Positions 26,464-35,028 of a stretch of DNA of 64,000 nt are shown here, in pieces. The translations under genes and the position numbers were made by a program. Origin of the DNA: an uncultured Bacteroidota bacterium (GTDB lineage Bacteria; Bacteroidota; Bacteroidia; Bacteroidales; P3); NCBI GenBank assembly GCA_902771735.1, contig CACXXO010000001.1, positions 1 to 64,000 on the forward strand, read 5' to 3'. Positions within the stretch are counted from its first letter, which is position 1; each line of letters opens with the position of its first letter. The notes below the pieces were generated by a model. It was not told the origin of the DNA, ran no database searches, and was given only the letters and a program-made list of their open reading frames with translations.

Positions 26464-26473
26464 CGACAATATT

Positions 26474-27031
26474 ATGACCGAATACGAGAAGATGCTTAAT
26501 AATTTGCCGTATGACTATACGGATGCGGAGATACAGGCGCGGATTGTGCACACCTATGAGGCGATGCGGGCGCTGAACCAGTGCGGGGCGTGGGACATGG
26601 AGGAATTCAGGCGTTGCCTGAAGGCACTGCTGCCCAACGCGCACCCGTCGGCGCTGGTCATACCGCCGTTCCATTGCGACCACGGCGAGCGCATCACCCT
26701 CGGCGAGGGGGTGGTGGTGAATTTCAATGGCGTGTTCCTCGACGGTGGCGGCATCACCATAGGGAACCACACACTGATAGGTCCCAACTGCCAGCTGCTG
26801 ACGCCCGACCATCCCCACGACTACGTGGAACGCCGTAAAACCATCGAGACCGGGCTGCCTATCCGCATCGGCGACGACTGCTGGCTGGGCGGCGGCGTGA
26901 CGGTGTGTCCGGGAGTGACCATCGGCAACCGCGTGATTGTGGGTGCCGGCAGCGTGGTGACACACGACATACCTGACGATGTTGTTGTGGCCGGCAATCC
27001 TGCAAAAATAATCAAGAACAACGCTGTGTAA
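26474..27031 (+). CDS. Sugar O-acetyltransferase (maltose/galactoside acetyltransferase family)
   Basis: The 185-aa protein has the N-terminal helical Mac region (MTEYEKMLNNLPYDYTDAEI) and a left-handed beta-helix of hexapeptide repeats (ITLGEGVVVNFN, ITIGNHTLIGPN, IRIGDDCWLGGGVTV). It has the conserved loop LLTPDHPHD with the catalytic histidine and ends in VVVAGNPAKII. It transfers acetyl from acetyl-CoA to a sugar hydroxyl. It follows the SGNH esterase by 10 bp, so the two may have opposing acetylation roles. Confidence 0.85.
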   Translation: MTEYEKMLNNLPYDYTDAEIQARIVHTYEAMRALNQCGAWDMEEFRRCLKALLPNAHPSALVIPPFHCDHGERITLGEGVVVNFNGVFLDGGGITIGNHTLIGPNCQLLTPDHPHDYVERRKTIETGLPIRIGDDCWLGGGVTVCPGVTIGNRVIVGAGSVVTHDIPDDVVVAGNPAKIIKNNAV

Positions 27032-27043
27032 AACAACATACCA

Positions 27044-27328
27044 ATGGAATACATTACCGAAAAGAACAGGATTGCGGTCATCGAGGACGGCGAGGAGGTG
27101 GGCGAGGTGACGTTTCCCGAACGCGACGGCGTGTATGTCATCAACCACACCTATGTCGACGACCGTCTGCGGGGACAAGGAATTGCCTCGGAGCTGGTGA
27201 GAAGGGCTGTGGAGGAAATAGAACGTCGCGGCGGCCGTGTGAAGGCGACGTGCAGCTATGCGCAACTGTGGCTTGCAAGGAACCGTGGCTGCGAGCTCAC
27301 AAGTCCATTGCACTGTCCAATTAAATAA
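27044..27328 (+). CDS. Small GNAT-like N-acetyltransferase (YjdJ type), paralogue 1
   Basis: The 94-aa protein belongs to the short acetyltransferase group with the acetyl-CoA loop RGQGIASELVRRA and the end motif ATCSYAQLWLAR. It starts with MEYITEKNRI, as does a closely similar second gene at 29779-30093, so the two are local paralogues. It has a 12-bp gap after the O-acetyltransferase and probably shares its operon. Substrate unknown. Confidence 0.8.
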   Translation: MEYITEKNRIAVIEDGEEVGEVTFPERDGVYVINHTYVDDRLRGQGIASELVRRAVEEIERRGGRVKATCSYAQLWLARNRGCELTSPLHCPIK

Positions 27329-27367
27329 ATGATAACAAAATAATTTAAAAAGCAAAACATCTATAAA

Positions 27368-28057
27368 ATGAAACGCACAAGCAAAATCATCGGCGGCATC
27401 GCCCTCGTGGCCTTCGGCATCGTCTGGGCCTTAGAACTCCTCAATGTCATCCACATCAGCCTCGACGGCTGGTGGGCCCTCTTCGTCATCGTCCCCTGCT
27501 TCGTCAACATCTTCAGCGACAAGAATAAGGCCGGCGCCATCATCGGCTGCGGCATCGGCGTCCTGCTCCTCCTCGCCGCCCGCTCCGTCATCCCTTGGAA
27601 CGACATCTGGAAATACATGCTCTGCCTCGTTGCCGTTGTGTGGGGCCTCTCGCTCCTCTTCTTCAACAAGAAGAGTTCCTCCGGCCACAGCCACTCCACC
27701 GAGCACCCCGACCCCGTCGTCCTCGACGGCAGCAAGATGCACAAGATCGACGTCAGCTTCAGCAAGCAAGACTATAACTTCGACGGGCAGCCGTTTGTGG
27801 GGGCCGACGTGCGCACCTCCTTCGGCTTTGCCTACCTCGACCTGCGCCATGCCGACATCTGCGACGGTGCCGTCGTCAATGTCGACTGCAGCTTCGGCGG
27901 CATCGAGATCCGTGTCGACAAGGACGTCTGTGTCGTGAACAACATCGACGCCACCTTCGCCGGCGTCGACTGCGACTGCTGCACCCCGCCCACCGACGGA
28001 GCCAAGACCCTCTACCTCAAAGGCCACTGCAACTTCGGCGGGATAGAGCTCAAGTAG
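27368..28057 (+). CDS. LiaF-like membrane protein
   Basis: The 229-aa protein starts with four hydrophobic segments (SKIIGGIALVAFGIVWALEL, WWALFVIVPCFVNIF, AGAIIGCGIGVLLLLAA, YMLCLVAVVWGLSLLFF). A soluble C-terminal domain of about 100 residues follows, rich in beta strands (FGFAYLDLRHADICDG, FGGIEIRVDKDV), as in LiaF/DUF5668 and cell-wall-active-antibiotic response proteins. These modulate envelope-stress signalling in Gram-positives; the role in Bacteroidota is unclear. A terminator follows. Confidence 0.75.
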   Translation: MKRTSKIIGGIALVAFGIVWALELLNVIHISLDGWWALFVIVPCFVNIFSDKNKAGAIIGCGIGVLLLLAARSVIPWNDIWKYMLCLVAVVWGLSLLFFNKKSSSGHSHSTEHPDPVVLDGSKMHKIDVSFSKQDYNFDGQPFVGADVRTSFGFAYLDLRHADICDGAVVNVDCSFGGIEIRVDKDVCVVNNIDATFAGVDCDCCTPPTDGAKTLYLKGHCNFGGIELK

Positions 28058-28080
28058 CCACCATCTAAACACAAATAGTT

Positions 28081-28122
28081 AGCGGCCCACAGATTCACTG
28101 TGGGCCGCTGGCATTTTTTTTT
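28081..28122 (+). terminator. Intrinsic terminator after the LiaF-like gene
   Basis: A perfect 12-bp stem (AGCGGCCCACAG at 28081-28092, CTGTGGGCCGCT at 28098-28109) with loop ATTCA is followed by GGCA and a long T run. It lies in the gap between convergent genes. Confidence 0.85.
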
Positions 28123-28126
28123 GTTG

Positions 28127-28822
28127 TTACTTACGCACGGCGCGTACCGATTGTCCCGATTTGCGGAGAGCACCGAAAAGCACATTCATACTGTTCTTGC
28201 CGAATTGGACGTATTCCGGCATACAGGGGTCGTAGCTGGAAAGCGTCGAAGCCCAATAGCCACCGCTTTTTCCAACGAGTTCCATGGAAGTGTCTTTATG
28301 GTAGCCGGCGGCGGGCAGGAAGATGCTGTTGCCGTTGTCGGCGGTAAACGTGCGACCGCCGATGCCGTTCACGGTGTCCCACTGGGCGGTAGTGTTGCGG
28401 ATGAGTTCCTCCCAGTCGGCGGATGTGGGCATACGTGCACCGTTGCCGAGGGCCGCCGTGGCGGCATCGTCCATGGCCTCAAGGGTGAAGAGGCTGTCAG
28501 GGGTGCCGTAGTCGGCCGAGAAGTTGTACTTGGTCAGGGTCAGCAGATCGCCTTCGGCATCGACGGTGCAATACTTGTAGGCGCTCCATGAGTAGACCTC
28601 CTTCGGCCGGGTCTCGCCCCAGGCGTAGTAGTCGCCGTACTCCTCGGGGCTCGTGGCGCCGAGATTACAATTGGCCCACAGCAGACCCGAGGGGAGTCCC
28701 AGATCGACCCATTCCACATTGTCTGCGTTGCCGCCATTGTCGTTTTCTTCTTTCTGGCACGAGGCAAAAGTCACCCCTGCCGCCATGGCCACAAGGGCCA
28801 GTAACTTGATTGTTCTCTTCAT
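28127..28822 (-). CDS. FISUMP-domain lipoprotein
   Basis: The chosen start gives a 231-aa product with a lipoprotein signal (MKRTIKLLALVAMAAGVTFA then SCQKEEN). The mature part carries the Fibrobacter succinogenes major paralogous domain, with VDLGLPSGLLWANCNLGATS, YYAWGE, RMPTSADWEEL and a C-terminal SVRAVRK. Such proteins are common surface or periplasmic proteins of gut Bacteroidales; the function is unknown. The upstream -7 box TATTTTTG is at 28866-28873 on the minus strand. Confidence 0.85.
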   Translation of the reverse strand: MKRTIKLLALVAMAAGVTFASCQKEENDNGGNADNVEWVDLGLPSGLLWANCNLGATSPEEYGDYYAWGETRPKEVYSWSAYKYCTVDAEGDLLTLTKYNFSADYGTPDSLFTLEAMDDAATAALGNGARMPTSADWEELIRNTTAQWDTVNGIGGRTFTADNGNSIFLPAAGYHKDTSMELVGKSGGYWASTLSSYDPCMPEYVQFGKNSMNVLFGALRKSGQSVRAVRK

Positions 28823-28865
28823 ATTATATAAAATTAAAGTTTTTTCTGTTGACTTATTTCGGCTG

Positions 28866-28873
28866 CAAAAATA
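28866..28873 (-). promoter_or_regulatory. -7 box for the FISUMP lipoprotein gene
   Basis: Read on the minus strand this is TATTTTTG followed by GCA, about 44 bases before the start codon at 28822. Confidence 0.6.
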
Positions 28874-29005
28874 CGAAAAAATATTGGATTCTATCCAGTT
28901 CCCTGCCATCAACGCCATTGCACAGTTGCGGATGAAGTATAGCCGGCACCGTGCACCTTCCAGTCACATTCTGAAAAATAGTTTTGCCAGTCCCCGAAGA
29001 ATTCG

Positions 29006-29013
29006 TATCTTTG
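29006..29013 (+). promoter_or_regulatory. -7 box TATCTTTG for the small gene at 29035
   Basis: TATCTTTG followed by GCA, 21 bases before the ATG at 29035. It forms a divergent arrangement with the FISUMP promoter. Confidence 0.6.
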
Positions 29014-29034
29014 CAGTTTGAAATAATCCATAAA

Positions 29035-29381
29035 ATGGACAACAACACCACCATCCGCGAAGAAGAAATAAAGAACGCCATGCGCGACAAAGGCACAAGC
29101 CACAGGATCCCCTTCATCGAAGTCGAGGTTGGAGCACAGAACAACTTTGGCAGCCACTTTATGAGCGAATACGGTTTCCTGAAGTAAATATTCACCCGCA
29201 TGACGACACTCACCTTAATACTACTATCAAAAGTCGGAATGCCATATTCGACAACGCCAATTTGGCCAAGGCCGATTTCTCTTATGCCGATCTCGACCAC
29301 ACTTCATTCAGAGGAGCCAATATGAAATACTGCAACTATTGTGGCTGCGAAATTACGGGAATGCTAAATTATAAAAGGTAG
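29035..29381 (+). pseudogene. Frameshifted small gene with pentapeptide-repeat-like end
   Basis: Frame 1 from ATG 29035 gives 50 aa ending FMSEYGFLK and a stop at 29185-29187. At the TTTCCTGAAG sequence (about 29177) the other frame continues as FPEVNIHPHDDTHLNTTIKS and then NAIFDNANLAKADFSYADLD, a pentapeptide-repeat pattern, up to TAG 29379-29381. Adding one T to the run would join the frames into about 115 aa. Either a real frameshift mutation or a sequencing error. No known full-length family was recognised. Confidence 0.5.
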
Positions 29382-29386
29382 ATTAA

Positions 29387-29731
29387 ATGGAGATTCAAAA
29401 CCTGATGACATTCGAGGACCGGGCAGGGCTGCGGCGGTGGATGGAGGAGAACCACGGACAGGAGAGGGAATGCTGGGTGGCCTGTTATCGGGGGAAGGTG
29501 GTTATGGCAGGGGCACTGCCGTATGTCGAGGTGGTGTTGGAGGCGTTGTGCTTCGGGTGGATAGACTCCACCGTCAAGAAGATGCCAGACGGACGGCTGG
29601 CACAGCGCATCTCGCCGCGCCGCAAAAACAGCCACTGGACAGACCTCAACATCCGCCGCTGCCAAGAGCTGGAGCACCAAGGGCTGATGACCGCCGCCGG
29701 ACGACATGCCCTATCCAACAAACACAAATGA
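29387..29731 (+). CDS. YdeI/OmpD-associated family protein (short form)
   Basis: The 114-aa protein shows the first two thirds of the YdeI family: LRRWMEENHGQERECWVACY, a VEVVLEALCFGWIDS motif, RLAQRISPRRKNSHW and LEHQGLMTAAGRHA. Usual members are near 190 aa, so the C-terminal DUF1905/helical part is missing; the gene ends normally in KHK and a stop. Family members have been linked to protection against peptides; the function of this short form is unknown. Confidence 0.7.
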   Translation: MEIQNLMTFEDRAGLRRWMEENHGQERECWVACYRGKVVMAGALPYVEVVLEALCFGWIDSTVKKMPDGRLAQRISPRRKNSHWTDLNIRRCQELEHQGLMTAAGRHALSNKHK

Positions 29732-29778
29732 ATAAACACACCTACGCATTAACGCAATAACACAATAACTCATTCACA

Positions 29779-30093
29779 ATGGAATACATCACAGAAAAGA
29801 ACAGGATATACGCCGTCGAGGGCGGCGAGGAGGTGGGCGAGGTGACGTTCGCTCCACAAGGTCGCGGGCCACAGCACCCCGAGCGCGACAGCGCATTTGT
29901 CATTACTCATACTTATGTGGACGATCGCCACCGTGGGCAGGGTATCGCATCGGAACTGGTGAGAAGGGCTGTGGAGGAAATTGAAAGCCGCGGTGGACAT
30001 GTGGAGGCCACCTGCTCGTATGCAGTGCTCTGGCTGGCACGCAACCGTGGCTGCGAGATTACAAGCCCGTTGAGCTGCCCACTAACACATTAA
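29779..30093 (+). CDS. Small GNAT-like N-acetyltransferase (YjdJ type), paralogue 2
   Basis: The 104-aa protein is nearly the same as that at 27044-27328 (MEYITEKNRI, HRGQGIASELVRRAVEEIE, ATCSYAVLWLARNRGCE) with a 10-residue insertion after EVTF (APQGRGPQHP). Two copies 2.7 kb apart point to a local duplication with the intervening genes gained later. The acetyl-CoA loop is intact. Confidence 0.8.
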   Translation: MEYITEKNRIYAVEGGEEVGEVTFAPQGRGPQHPERDSAFVITHTYVDDRHRGQGIASELVRRAVEEIESRGGHVEATCSYAVLWLARNRGCEITSPLSCPLTH

Positions 30094-30113
30094 CGCACTA
30101 ACACATTACCCAA

Positions 30114-31286
30114 ATGACACAATACAACTTTGACGAGATTATCGAACGTCGGGGCACCGACTGCTTCAAGTGGGATGCGCTCCAGGCCATGTACGGCCGC
30201 GCAGATTTGACGCCCATGTGGGTGGCGGACATGGACTTCCGCTCGCCCGACTTCGTGATGGAGGCCATCCGCCGCCGCTGCGACCACGAGGTGCTGGGCT
30301 ATACCATGCCCTCCGAAGCCTACTGGCAAGCCGTCACCGCATGGCTCGAAAAACACTACAGCATACAGACCACCAAAGAGAGCCTGCATTTCATCCCCGG
30401 CATCGTGGCGGGCATCGCCTACGCCCTGATGGCGCTGACGGAGCCCGGCGACAAGTTACTGGTGACGACGCCCGTCTACCCGCCCTTCCTCAACCTGCCG
30501 AAGAACAGCGGCCGCGAGCTCGTATGCTCGCCGCTACGCATCACCAACGGCCGCTTTGAGATAGACTTTTACGACTTCGAGCAGCGCATAGAGGGCTGCA
30601 AGGTCTTCATCCTGAGCAACCCCCACAATCCCGCGGGTACAATATGGGGCGAGGAGGTACTGCGTAAAGTCGCCGACATCTGCAAGCGCCACAACGTCCT
30701 CGTCATCAGCGACGAGATCCATGCCGACCTCACGCTCCCCGGCCACAAGCACGTGAGCTACAGCACCGTCTCCCCCTCCGCCGCCAACCACAGCATCACT
30801 TTCATGGCGCCCAGCAAGACCTTCAACATTGCAGGTCTTGGGAGCTCGGTGTGCTATGTCGCCGACGACGACCTGCGCAAGCGCTTCTTCGGCTGGCTCA
30901 ACGCGCTGGAGGTGGCCAACGGCAACATCTTCGCCTTCACCGCCGCCGAAGCCGCCTTCGCCAATGGCGAGGAGTGGCTGCGGCAGATGCTGGAATACCT
31001 GAACGCGAACGTCCAAGCGTTGGACAACCACCTGAAGACCCGAATGCCGAAGGTGAAAGCCGTGCTACCCGAGGCCTCCTACCTCGCCTGGCTCGACTTC
31101 AGCAACTATGGCCTCACCCACGAGCAGTTGAAAGACAAACTACTCAACGAGGCCAAGGTGGCGCTCAACGACGGCATCACCTTTGGTGGGAAAAACTATG
31201 AATGCTGCTTCCGTCTCAACCTCGGCTGCCCCAAACAGCAACTCCTCGACGCTCTCGACCGAATCGAAAAGGCTCTGAAATGTTAA
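30114..31286 (+). CDS. MalY/PatB-type PLP aminotransferase or cystathionine beta-lyase
   Basis: The 390-aa protein has the fold-type I PLP enzyme pattern of the MalY/PatB group: RRGTDCFKWD at the start, PMWVADMDF, TTPVYPPFL, ILSNPHNPAGT, VISDEIHADL and the PLP lysine in MAPSKTFNIAGL. C-terminal RLNLGCP holds the carboxylate-binding arginine. It likely cleaves cystathionine or cysteine-type C-S bonds; an aminotransferase role cannot be excluded. Length is typical. Confidence 0.9.
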   Translation: MTQYNFDEIIERRGTDCFKWDALQAMYGRADLTPMWVADMDFRSPDFVMEAIRRRCDHEVLGYTMPSEAYWQAVTAWLEKHYSIQTTKESLHFIPGIVAGIAYALMALTEPGDKLLVTTPVYPPFLNLPKNSGRELVCSPLRITNGRFEIDFYDFEQRIEGCKVFILSNPHNPAGTIWGEEVLRKVADICKRHNVLVISDEIHADLTLPGHKHVSYSTVSPSAANHSITFMAPSKTFNIAGLGSSVCYVADDDLRKRFFGWLNALEVANGNIFAFTAAEAAFANGEEWLRQMLEYLNANVQALDNHLKTRMPKVKAVLPEASYLAWLDFSNYGLTHEQLKDKLLNEAKVALNDGITFGGKNYECCFRLNLGCPKQQLLDALDRIEKALKC

Positions 31287-31387
31287 AAAATGACCCTGTT
31301 TGTAGAGATTTGACATTTTTTCTGTTATATATATAGTAGAGGCGCGGCCTGCCGCGTCTCCCAGAAAAAGACAAAAAACATTGCATC

Positions 31388-32218
31388 ATGAAACAGTCAC
31401 TTTTCCTCCTCCCCACCCTGCTGTTCCTCGCCCTTGGCGGCTGTACGCAGACACCGAGTAGCGAAATAATAGACACACAGGACGAAGAACTGATAATAAA
31501 CGAAGACACAGAGGTCCAATACCAGTGTCCCTATTGCGTCCATGAATATGAGCCCGAGTTCCCCGGCGGCATGGAGGCCCTGTACGCCTACCTCGACAGC
31601 GCAGTGCGCTACCCGCAGGTGGCGCTGGACCATCGCATCGAGGGCAAGCTCTACCTCCACTTCGTCGTGGAGACCGACGGCAGCATCACCCACCCACAGG
31701 TGCTATGCGGCCTGCCCGGCGGATGCTGCCGTGCGGCAATCGACGCCGTCAGGCACATGCCCCGCTGGAAACCCGGTCGGAAGTTTAACCACTCCGACAG
31801 CACCTGGATACCCGTTCGCTCAGAGTTCAACCTCCCCGTCAAATTCCAGCTCGACCCTCAGCAGCCCCGCACCGTCGGCGGCGGCAAAGAGGGTGACAAG
31901 GAGATTATTCCCACCTACCCCGGTGGTGTCGAGGCCCTCTACCGCTACCTGGCTGGCACCATCGACCGTCCTCGCGAGGAATGGGTCGGCAAGAAGAACC
32001 CGGGCATCGGTTTCGACAGCGTGGGCAATATCGTCAGCGTCTGCCGCCTCGACTATGACGACTCCCCCATGGCCGACGCAGTGCACAAAGCCTTCCACTC
32101 CATGCCCCGATGGAACATGCCCACCCTGGAATTCGACAGACTCCTCGTCATCCCCATCGACCTCCCTTATCTACTCGAATTGCGAGATAAACAAACAAAT
32201 AAACACCCATTGCCATGA
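31388..32218 (+). CDS. Lipoprotein with two TonB C-terminal-like domains
   Basis: The 276-aa product has a lipoprotein signal (MKQSLFLLPTLLFLALGG then C). It has a TonB-C-like domain with EPEFPGGMEALYAYLDSAVR, YPQVALDHRIEGKLYLHFVV and HMPRWKPG, and a second shorter repeat beginning with YPGGVEALYRYLAGTIDRP. TonB-C domains normally contact outer-membrane transporters; free forms like this are common in Bacteroidales and uncharacterised. It overlaps its paralogue downstream by 4 bp. Confidence 0.75.
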   Translation: MKQSLFLLPTLLFLALGGCTQTPSSEIIDTQDEELIINEDTEVQYQCPYCVHEYEPEFPGGMEALYAYLDSAVRYPQVALDHRIEGKLYLHFVVETDGSITHPQVLCGLPGGCCRAAIDAVRHMPRWKPGRKFNHSDSTWIPVRSEFNLPVKFQLDPQQPRTVGGGKEGDKEIIPTYPGGVEALYRYLAGTIDRPREEWVGKKNPGIGFDSVGNIVSVCRLDYDDSPMADAVHKAFHSMPRWNMPTLEFDRLLVIPIDLPYLLELRDKQTNKHPLP

Positions 32219-33408
32219 AACCCACTTTCATCCTCCTCGCCGCCCTGCTGCTGCTACCCTTCGGTGCAAAGGCGCAAAATGAAGACACGCACATCTTTTG
32301 CCCCGCAGAGAAGGAGCCCGAATTCCCCGGCGGCATGAAAGCGTTGTATAACTACTTTGGGGAAAAATTACGCTACCCCGAAGAGGCTTTGGATTATCAC
32401 ATCGAGGGCAAGCTCTACGCCACCTTCGTCGTCGACAGCCTCGGCTTCGTCCACCATCCGCGCATCCTCCTCGGCCTCCCCGGCGGCTGCAACCAGGCCG
32501 CCCTCAACGCCATCGAGCACATGCCGCGTTGGGAACCCGGCCGCCAGCATAGAGACGGCAAATGGGTGCCCGTTGACGTGCAGTTCAATCTGCCCGTCAA
32601 TTTCAGCCTTGCGGACGACACCATCTCGCCCCGTCACCGAGGCGATGTCGTCGACGACACCCTCCTACCCTCCTACCCCGGCGGCACCGGCGCCCTCTAC
32701 CGCTACCTGGCTGGCACCATCGACCGTCCGCGCGAGGAGTGGGTCGGGAAGGAGTCCCCCCGCATCGATCTCGACAGCTTGGGCAACGTGATCGAGGTCC
32801 GCCGCCTCGGCGCCTCGCCCATGGACAGCGCCATCCAACAGGCCCTCCTCCACATGCCCCGCTGGCACGTGAACAAAGACATCCATGGAATCAACATCCC
32901 CATGGACCTCCCCCTGCTCCTCTCCATGCGCGACACCCTGCTGCGCACGCATAAGATGCGTGGCTCGGTCTATCAAGACAACCAATGGGATCTTATCCTG
33001 CGCCATGAGTCCTACTTCCGCGCCCTCCTCTCCGTCGACGACAGCCTCGCCGCCGGATTCCACGTCCCTGCCAGTCGCCTCCAGGCCCTCATGCCCCGCG
33101 ACCGCGAGACCTTCCTCGTGCTTTTCTCCCTTGATGACTATAACACATCATACTATTTCCCCGTCATCTACGACACAATGGCCAATTTGGCCCTTGCAGA
33201 CAGTCTCGACATGATGGACCGCTTCCTCGCCCTCCTCCAATGGAGCGACGGATGGGTCAGCGAGTTCCTCTTCGACTACGCCCTCAAGATTGACCGCCAA
33301 CATCCCAAGAAATTCCGGAAAGTCATGCGTAAGTACAAGAAAGAGTGGGAGGAATATCAAGACTACAAGAAGGCTCTCGAAGAGTGGGAATCAGGAATAC
33401 AGGACTAA
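32215..33408 (+). CDS. Secreted protein with two TonB C-terminal-like domains
   Basis: The 397-aa product starts with a signal peptide (MKPTFILLAALLLLPFGAKA then Q) and repeats the double-domain arrangement of the preceding gene (EPEFPGGMKALYNYFG, YHIEGKLYATFVV, HMPRWEPG; then YPGGTGALYRYLAGTIDRP). An extra 150-residue helical C-terminal part is absent from the upstream paralogue. Both share a REEWVGK segment, so this is a tandem duplication followed by extension. The end overlaps the convergent gene by 4 bp. Confidence 0.75.
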   Translation: MKPTFILLAALLLLPFGAKAQNEDTHIFCPAEKEPEFPGGMKALYNYFGEKLRYPEEALDYHIEGKLYATFVVDSLGFVHHPRILLGLPGGCNQAALNAIEHMPRWEPGRQHRDGKWVPVDVQFNLPVNFSLADDTISPRHRGDVVDDTLLPSYPGGTGALYRYLAGTIDRPREEWVGKESPRIDLDSLGNVIEVRRLGASPMDSAIQQALLHMPRWHVNKDIHGINIPMDLPLLLSMRDTLLRTHKMRGSVYQDNQWDLILRHESYFRALLSVDDSLAAGFHVPASRLQALMPRDRETFLVLFSLDDYNTSYYFPVIYDTMANLALADSLDMMDRFLALLQWSDGWVSEFLFDYALKIDRQHPKKFRKVMRKYKKEWEEYQDYKKALEEWESGIQD

Positions 33409-33845
33409 AACCAAGGGGTGAGGACAAGCAGTCCTGAGGTGACAATGTATCGCACGGCCTTGCCCAGCAGCATGATCAGCATGGTCCACCAGGGATTCAA
33501 CCGCATGAAACCCATGGCAATGGCCAGTGGGTCGCCCACGATGGGCAGCCAGGTGAGCAGTGCCGCCCAAACCCCATATTTCTCGATATGGCTACGGAAA
33601 CGCTCGAGTTTCTCACGCTTGATTTTGAAGTATTTCTCCAACCATTCCCATTTGCAGAGCCACCCCATCCAGAAGCTTATCATGCCGCCGGCGGTGTTAC
33701 CCAACGTGGCGACGACCACGATAGCCCAGCGCTGATAGCCCAAGGCCAGGGCGCCCGCCACAATGGCCTCCGACGAGAAGGGAATGATGGTGGCCGACAG
33801 CAGGCAGGCTAAGAAAAGGCCGAAAAGTCCGAGGTTCTCCAACAT
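33405..33845 (-). CDS. YqaA/DedA-family membrane protein (VTT domain)
   Basis: The 146-aa protein has the SNARE-associated/VTT domain of small YqaA proteins: ATIIPFSSEAIVAGALALGY, TLGNTAGGMISFWMGW and LTWLPIVGDPLAIAMGF, with several membrane segments. DedA relatives act in lipid or ion homeostasis of the inner membrane. It is convergent with the gene before and divergent from the next. Confidence 0.8.
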   Translation of the reverse strand: MLENLGLFGLFLACLLSATIIPFSSEAIVAGALALGYQRWAIVVVATLGNTAGGMISFWMGWLCKWEWLEKYFKIKREKLERFRSHIEKYGVWAALLTWLPIVGDPLAIAMGFMRLNPWWTMLIMLLGKAVRYIVTSGLLVLTPWF

Positions 33846-33923
33846 AACAAACGTATTAACGCAAAAGGTATATCAAATATTGTGCCACACAATAAATCTG
33901 CCATTTAGGCGTTAATTTTTACT

Positions 33924-35018
33924 ATGAACACGACAATAAGACACTCCACTCCCGACGACATCGACCTCATTTTGCAGATGTACGACCATTCGCGCGGCGT
34001 GATGCGCGCCGACGGCAACACCGCCCAATGGGAAGGCTATCCCTTGCGCGAAGACGTCGAGGAGGACATCCGCCGGGGAGTGTCGTATGTTATTGAAGGT
34101 ATCGGCACCTTTGCCCTTGTGCCGGGCATTGAACCCACCTACGGCTACATCGACCACGGCCGTTGGATCGACACCGTCTCCCCCTACTCCACTCTCCACC
34201 GCCTCGCCGCTCTGCAAGGCACCAATGGCGTGGCCGACATCGCCTTTGCTTTCGCCAAGAAGCAAGCCGACCACCTGCGTGTGGACACCCACCACACCAA
34301 CCGTCCCATGCGCCATATCCTTGAGAAACAAGGCTTCGTTTACTGCGGCATCATCTACATGCCCGACGGCGGCCCGCGCGACGCCTACGAATGGTGGCGC
34401 TACGATTGTGTTCCTGCCGACCTGAAAGAATACGTCGAGACCGAGATTCTTCCCCGCCACATGCAATACGACAGCGCCCACCGGCCAGACCATATCCGAC
34501 GCGTGATAGCCCGTAGCATGATGCTACAACCATCAGCTATGACCTATGCGACGGCAGCCATGCACGACATAGGCATCTGCGAGGGACGCGAGGTGCACCA
34601 TCTGGCGTCGGGCCGCATCATCCGTGCCGACCGGAACCTTCGTCGCTGGTTCACCGAAGAGGAAATCGAGACCATTGCCCAGGCTGCCGAAGACCACCGC
34701 GCCTCGGCCACCACAAAGCCCCGTTCCCTGCTGGGATGCATCATCTCCGAGGCCGACCGCGATATCGAGCCCGAGACCATCGTGCGCCGCACCGTGGAAT
34801 ACGGCCTCAGCCACTATCCCGAACTCGACCGCGAGGGTCATTGGCAGCGCACCCTCGAGCACCTGCACGAGAAATACGCCGAAGGCGGATACATCAAACT
34901 CTGGATGGGCGACGCCTCCCCCAATGCCGCCCCCTTGGCGGACCTCCGCGCCCTCATCAAAGACGAGAAAAAACTAAGAGCCCTCTTCAACGACCTCTTC
35001 AACACCCTGAAACCCTAA
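33924..35018 (+). CDS. GNAT acetyltransferase fused to an HD-domain hydrolase
   Basis: The 364-aa protein has an N-terminal GNAT half (MNTTIRHSTPDDIDLILQMY, FAKKQADHLRVDTHHTNRPM, ILEKQGFVYCGIIYM). The C-terminal half, from about residue 170, shows HD-domain features: HRPDHIRRVIARSM, AAMHDIGICEGREVHH, AAEDHRAS and EADRD. Each half resembles common stand-alone families: the GNAT half acts on a small molecule or amino group, the HD half on a phosphate ester. The fusion implies a shared substrate or pathway. No frameshift is present. Confidence 0.8.
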   Translation: MNTTIRHSTPDDIDLILQMYDHSRGVMRADGNTAQWEGYPLREDVEEDIRRGVSYVIEGIGTFALVPGIEPTYGYIDHGRWIDTVSPYSTLHRLAALQGTNGVADIAFAFAKKQADHLRVDTHHTNRPMRHILEKQGFVYCGIIYMPDGGPRDAYEWWRYDCVPADLKEYVETEILPRHMQYDSAHRPDHIRRVIARSMMLQPSAMTYATAAMHDIGICEGREVHHLASGRIIRADRNLRRWFTEEEIETIAQAAEDHRASATTKPRSLLGCIISEADRDIEPETIVRRTVEYGLSHYPELDREGHWQRTLEHLHEKYAEGGYIKLWMGDASPNAAPLADLRALIKDEKKLRALFNDLFNTLKP

Positions 35019-35028
35019 ACCTTAAAAT

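Noticed and set aside
31287-31387. GC-rich hairpin near 31340-31361 as a terminator of the lyase gene
   Set aside because: The stem is short and imperfect and has no T run after it.
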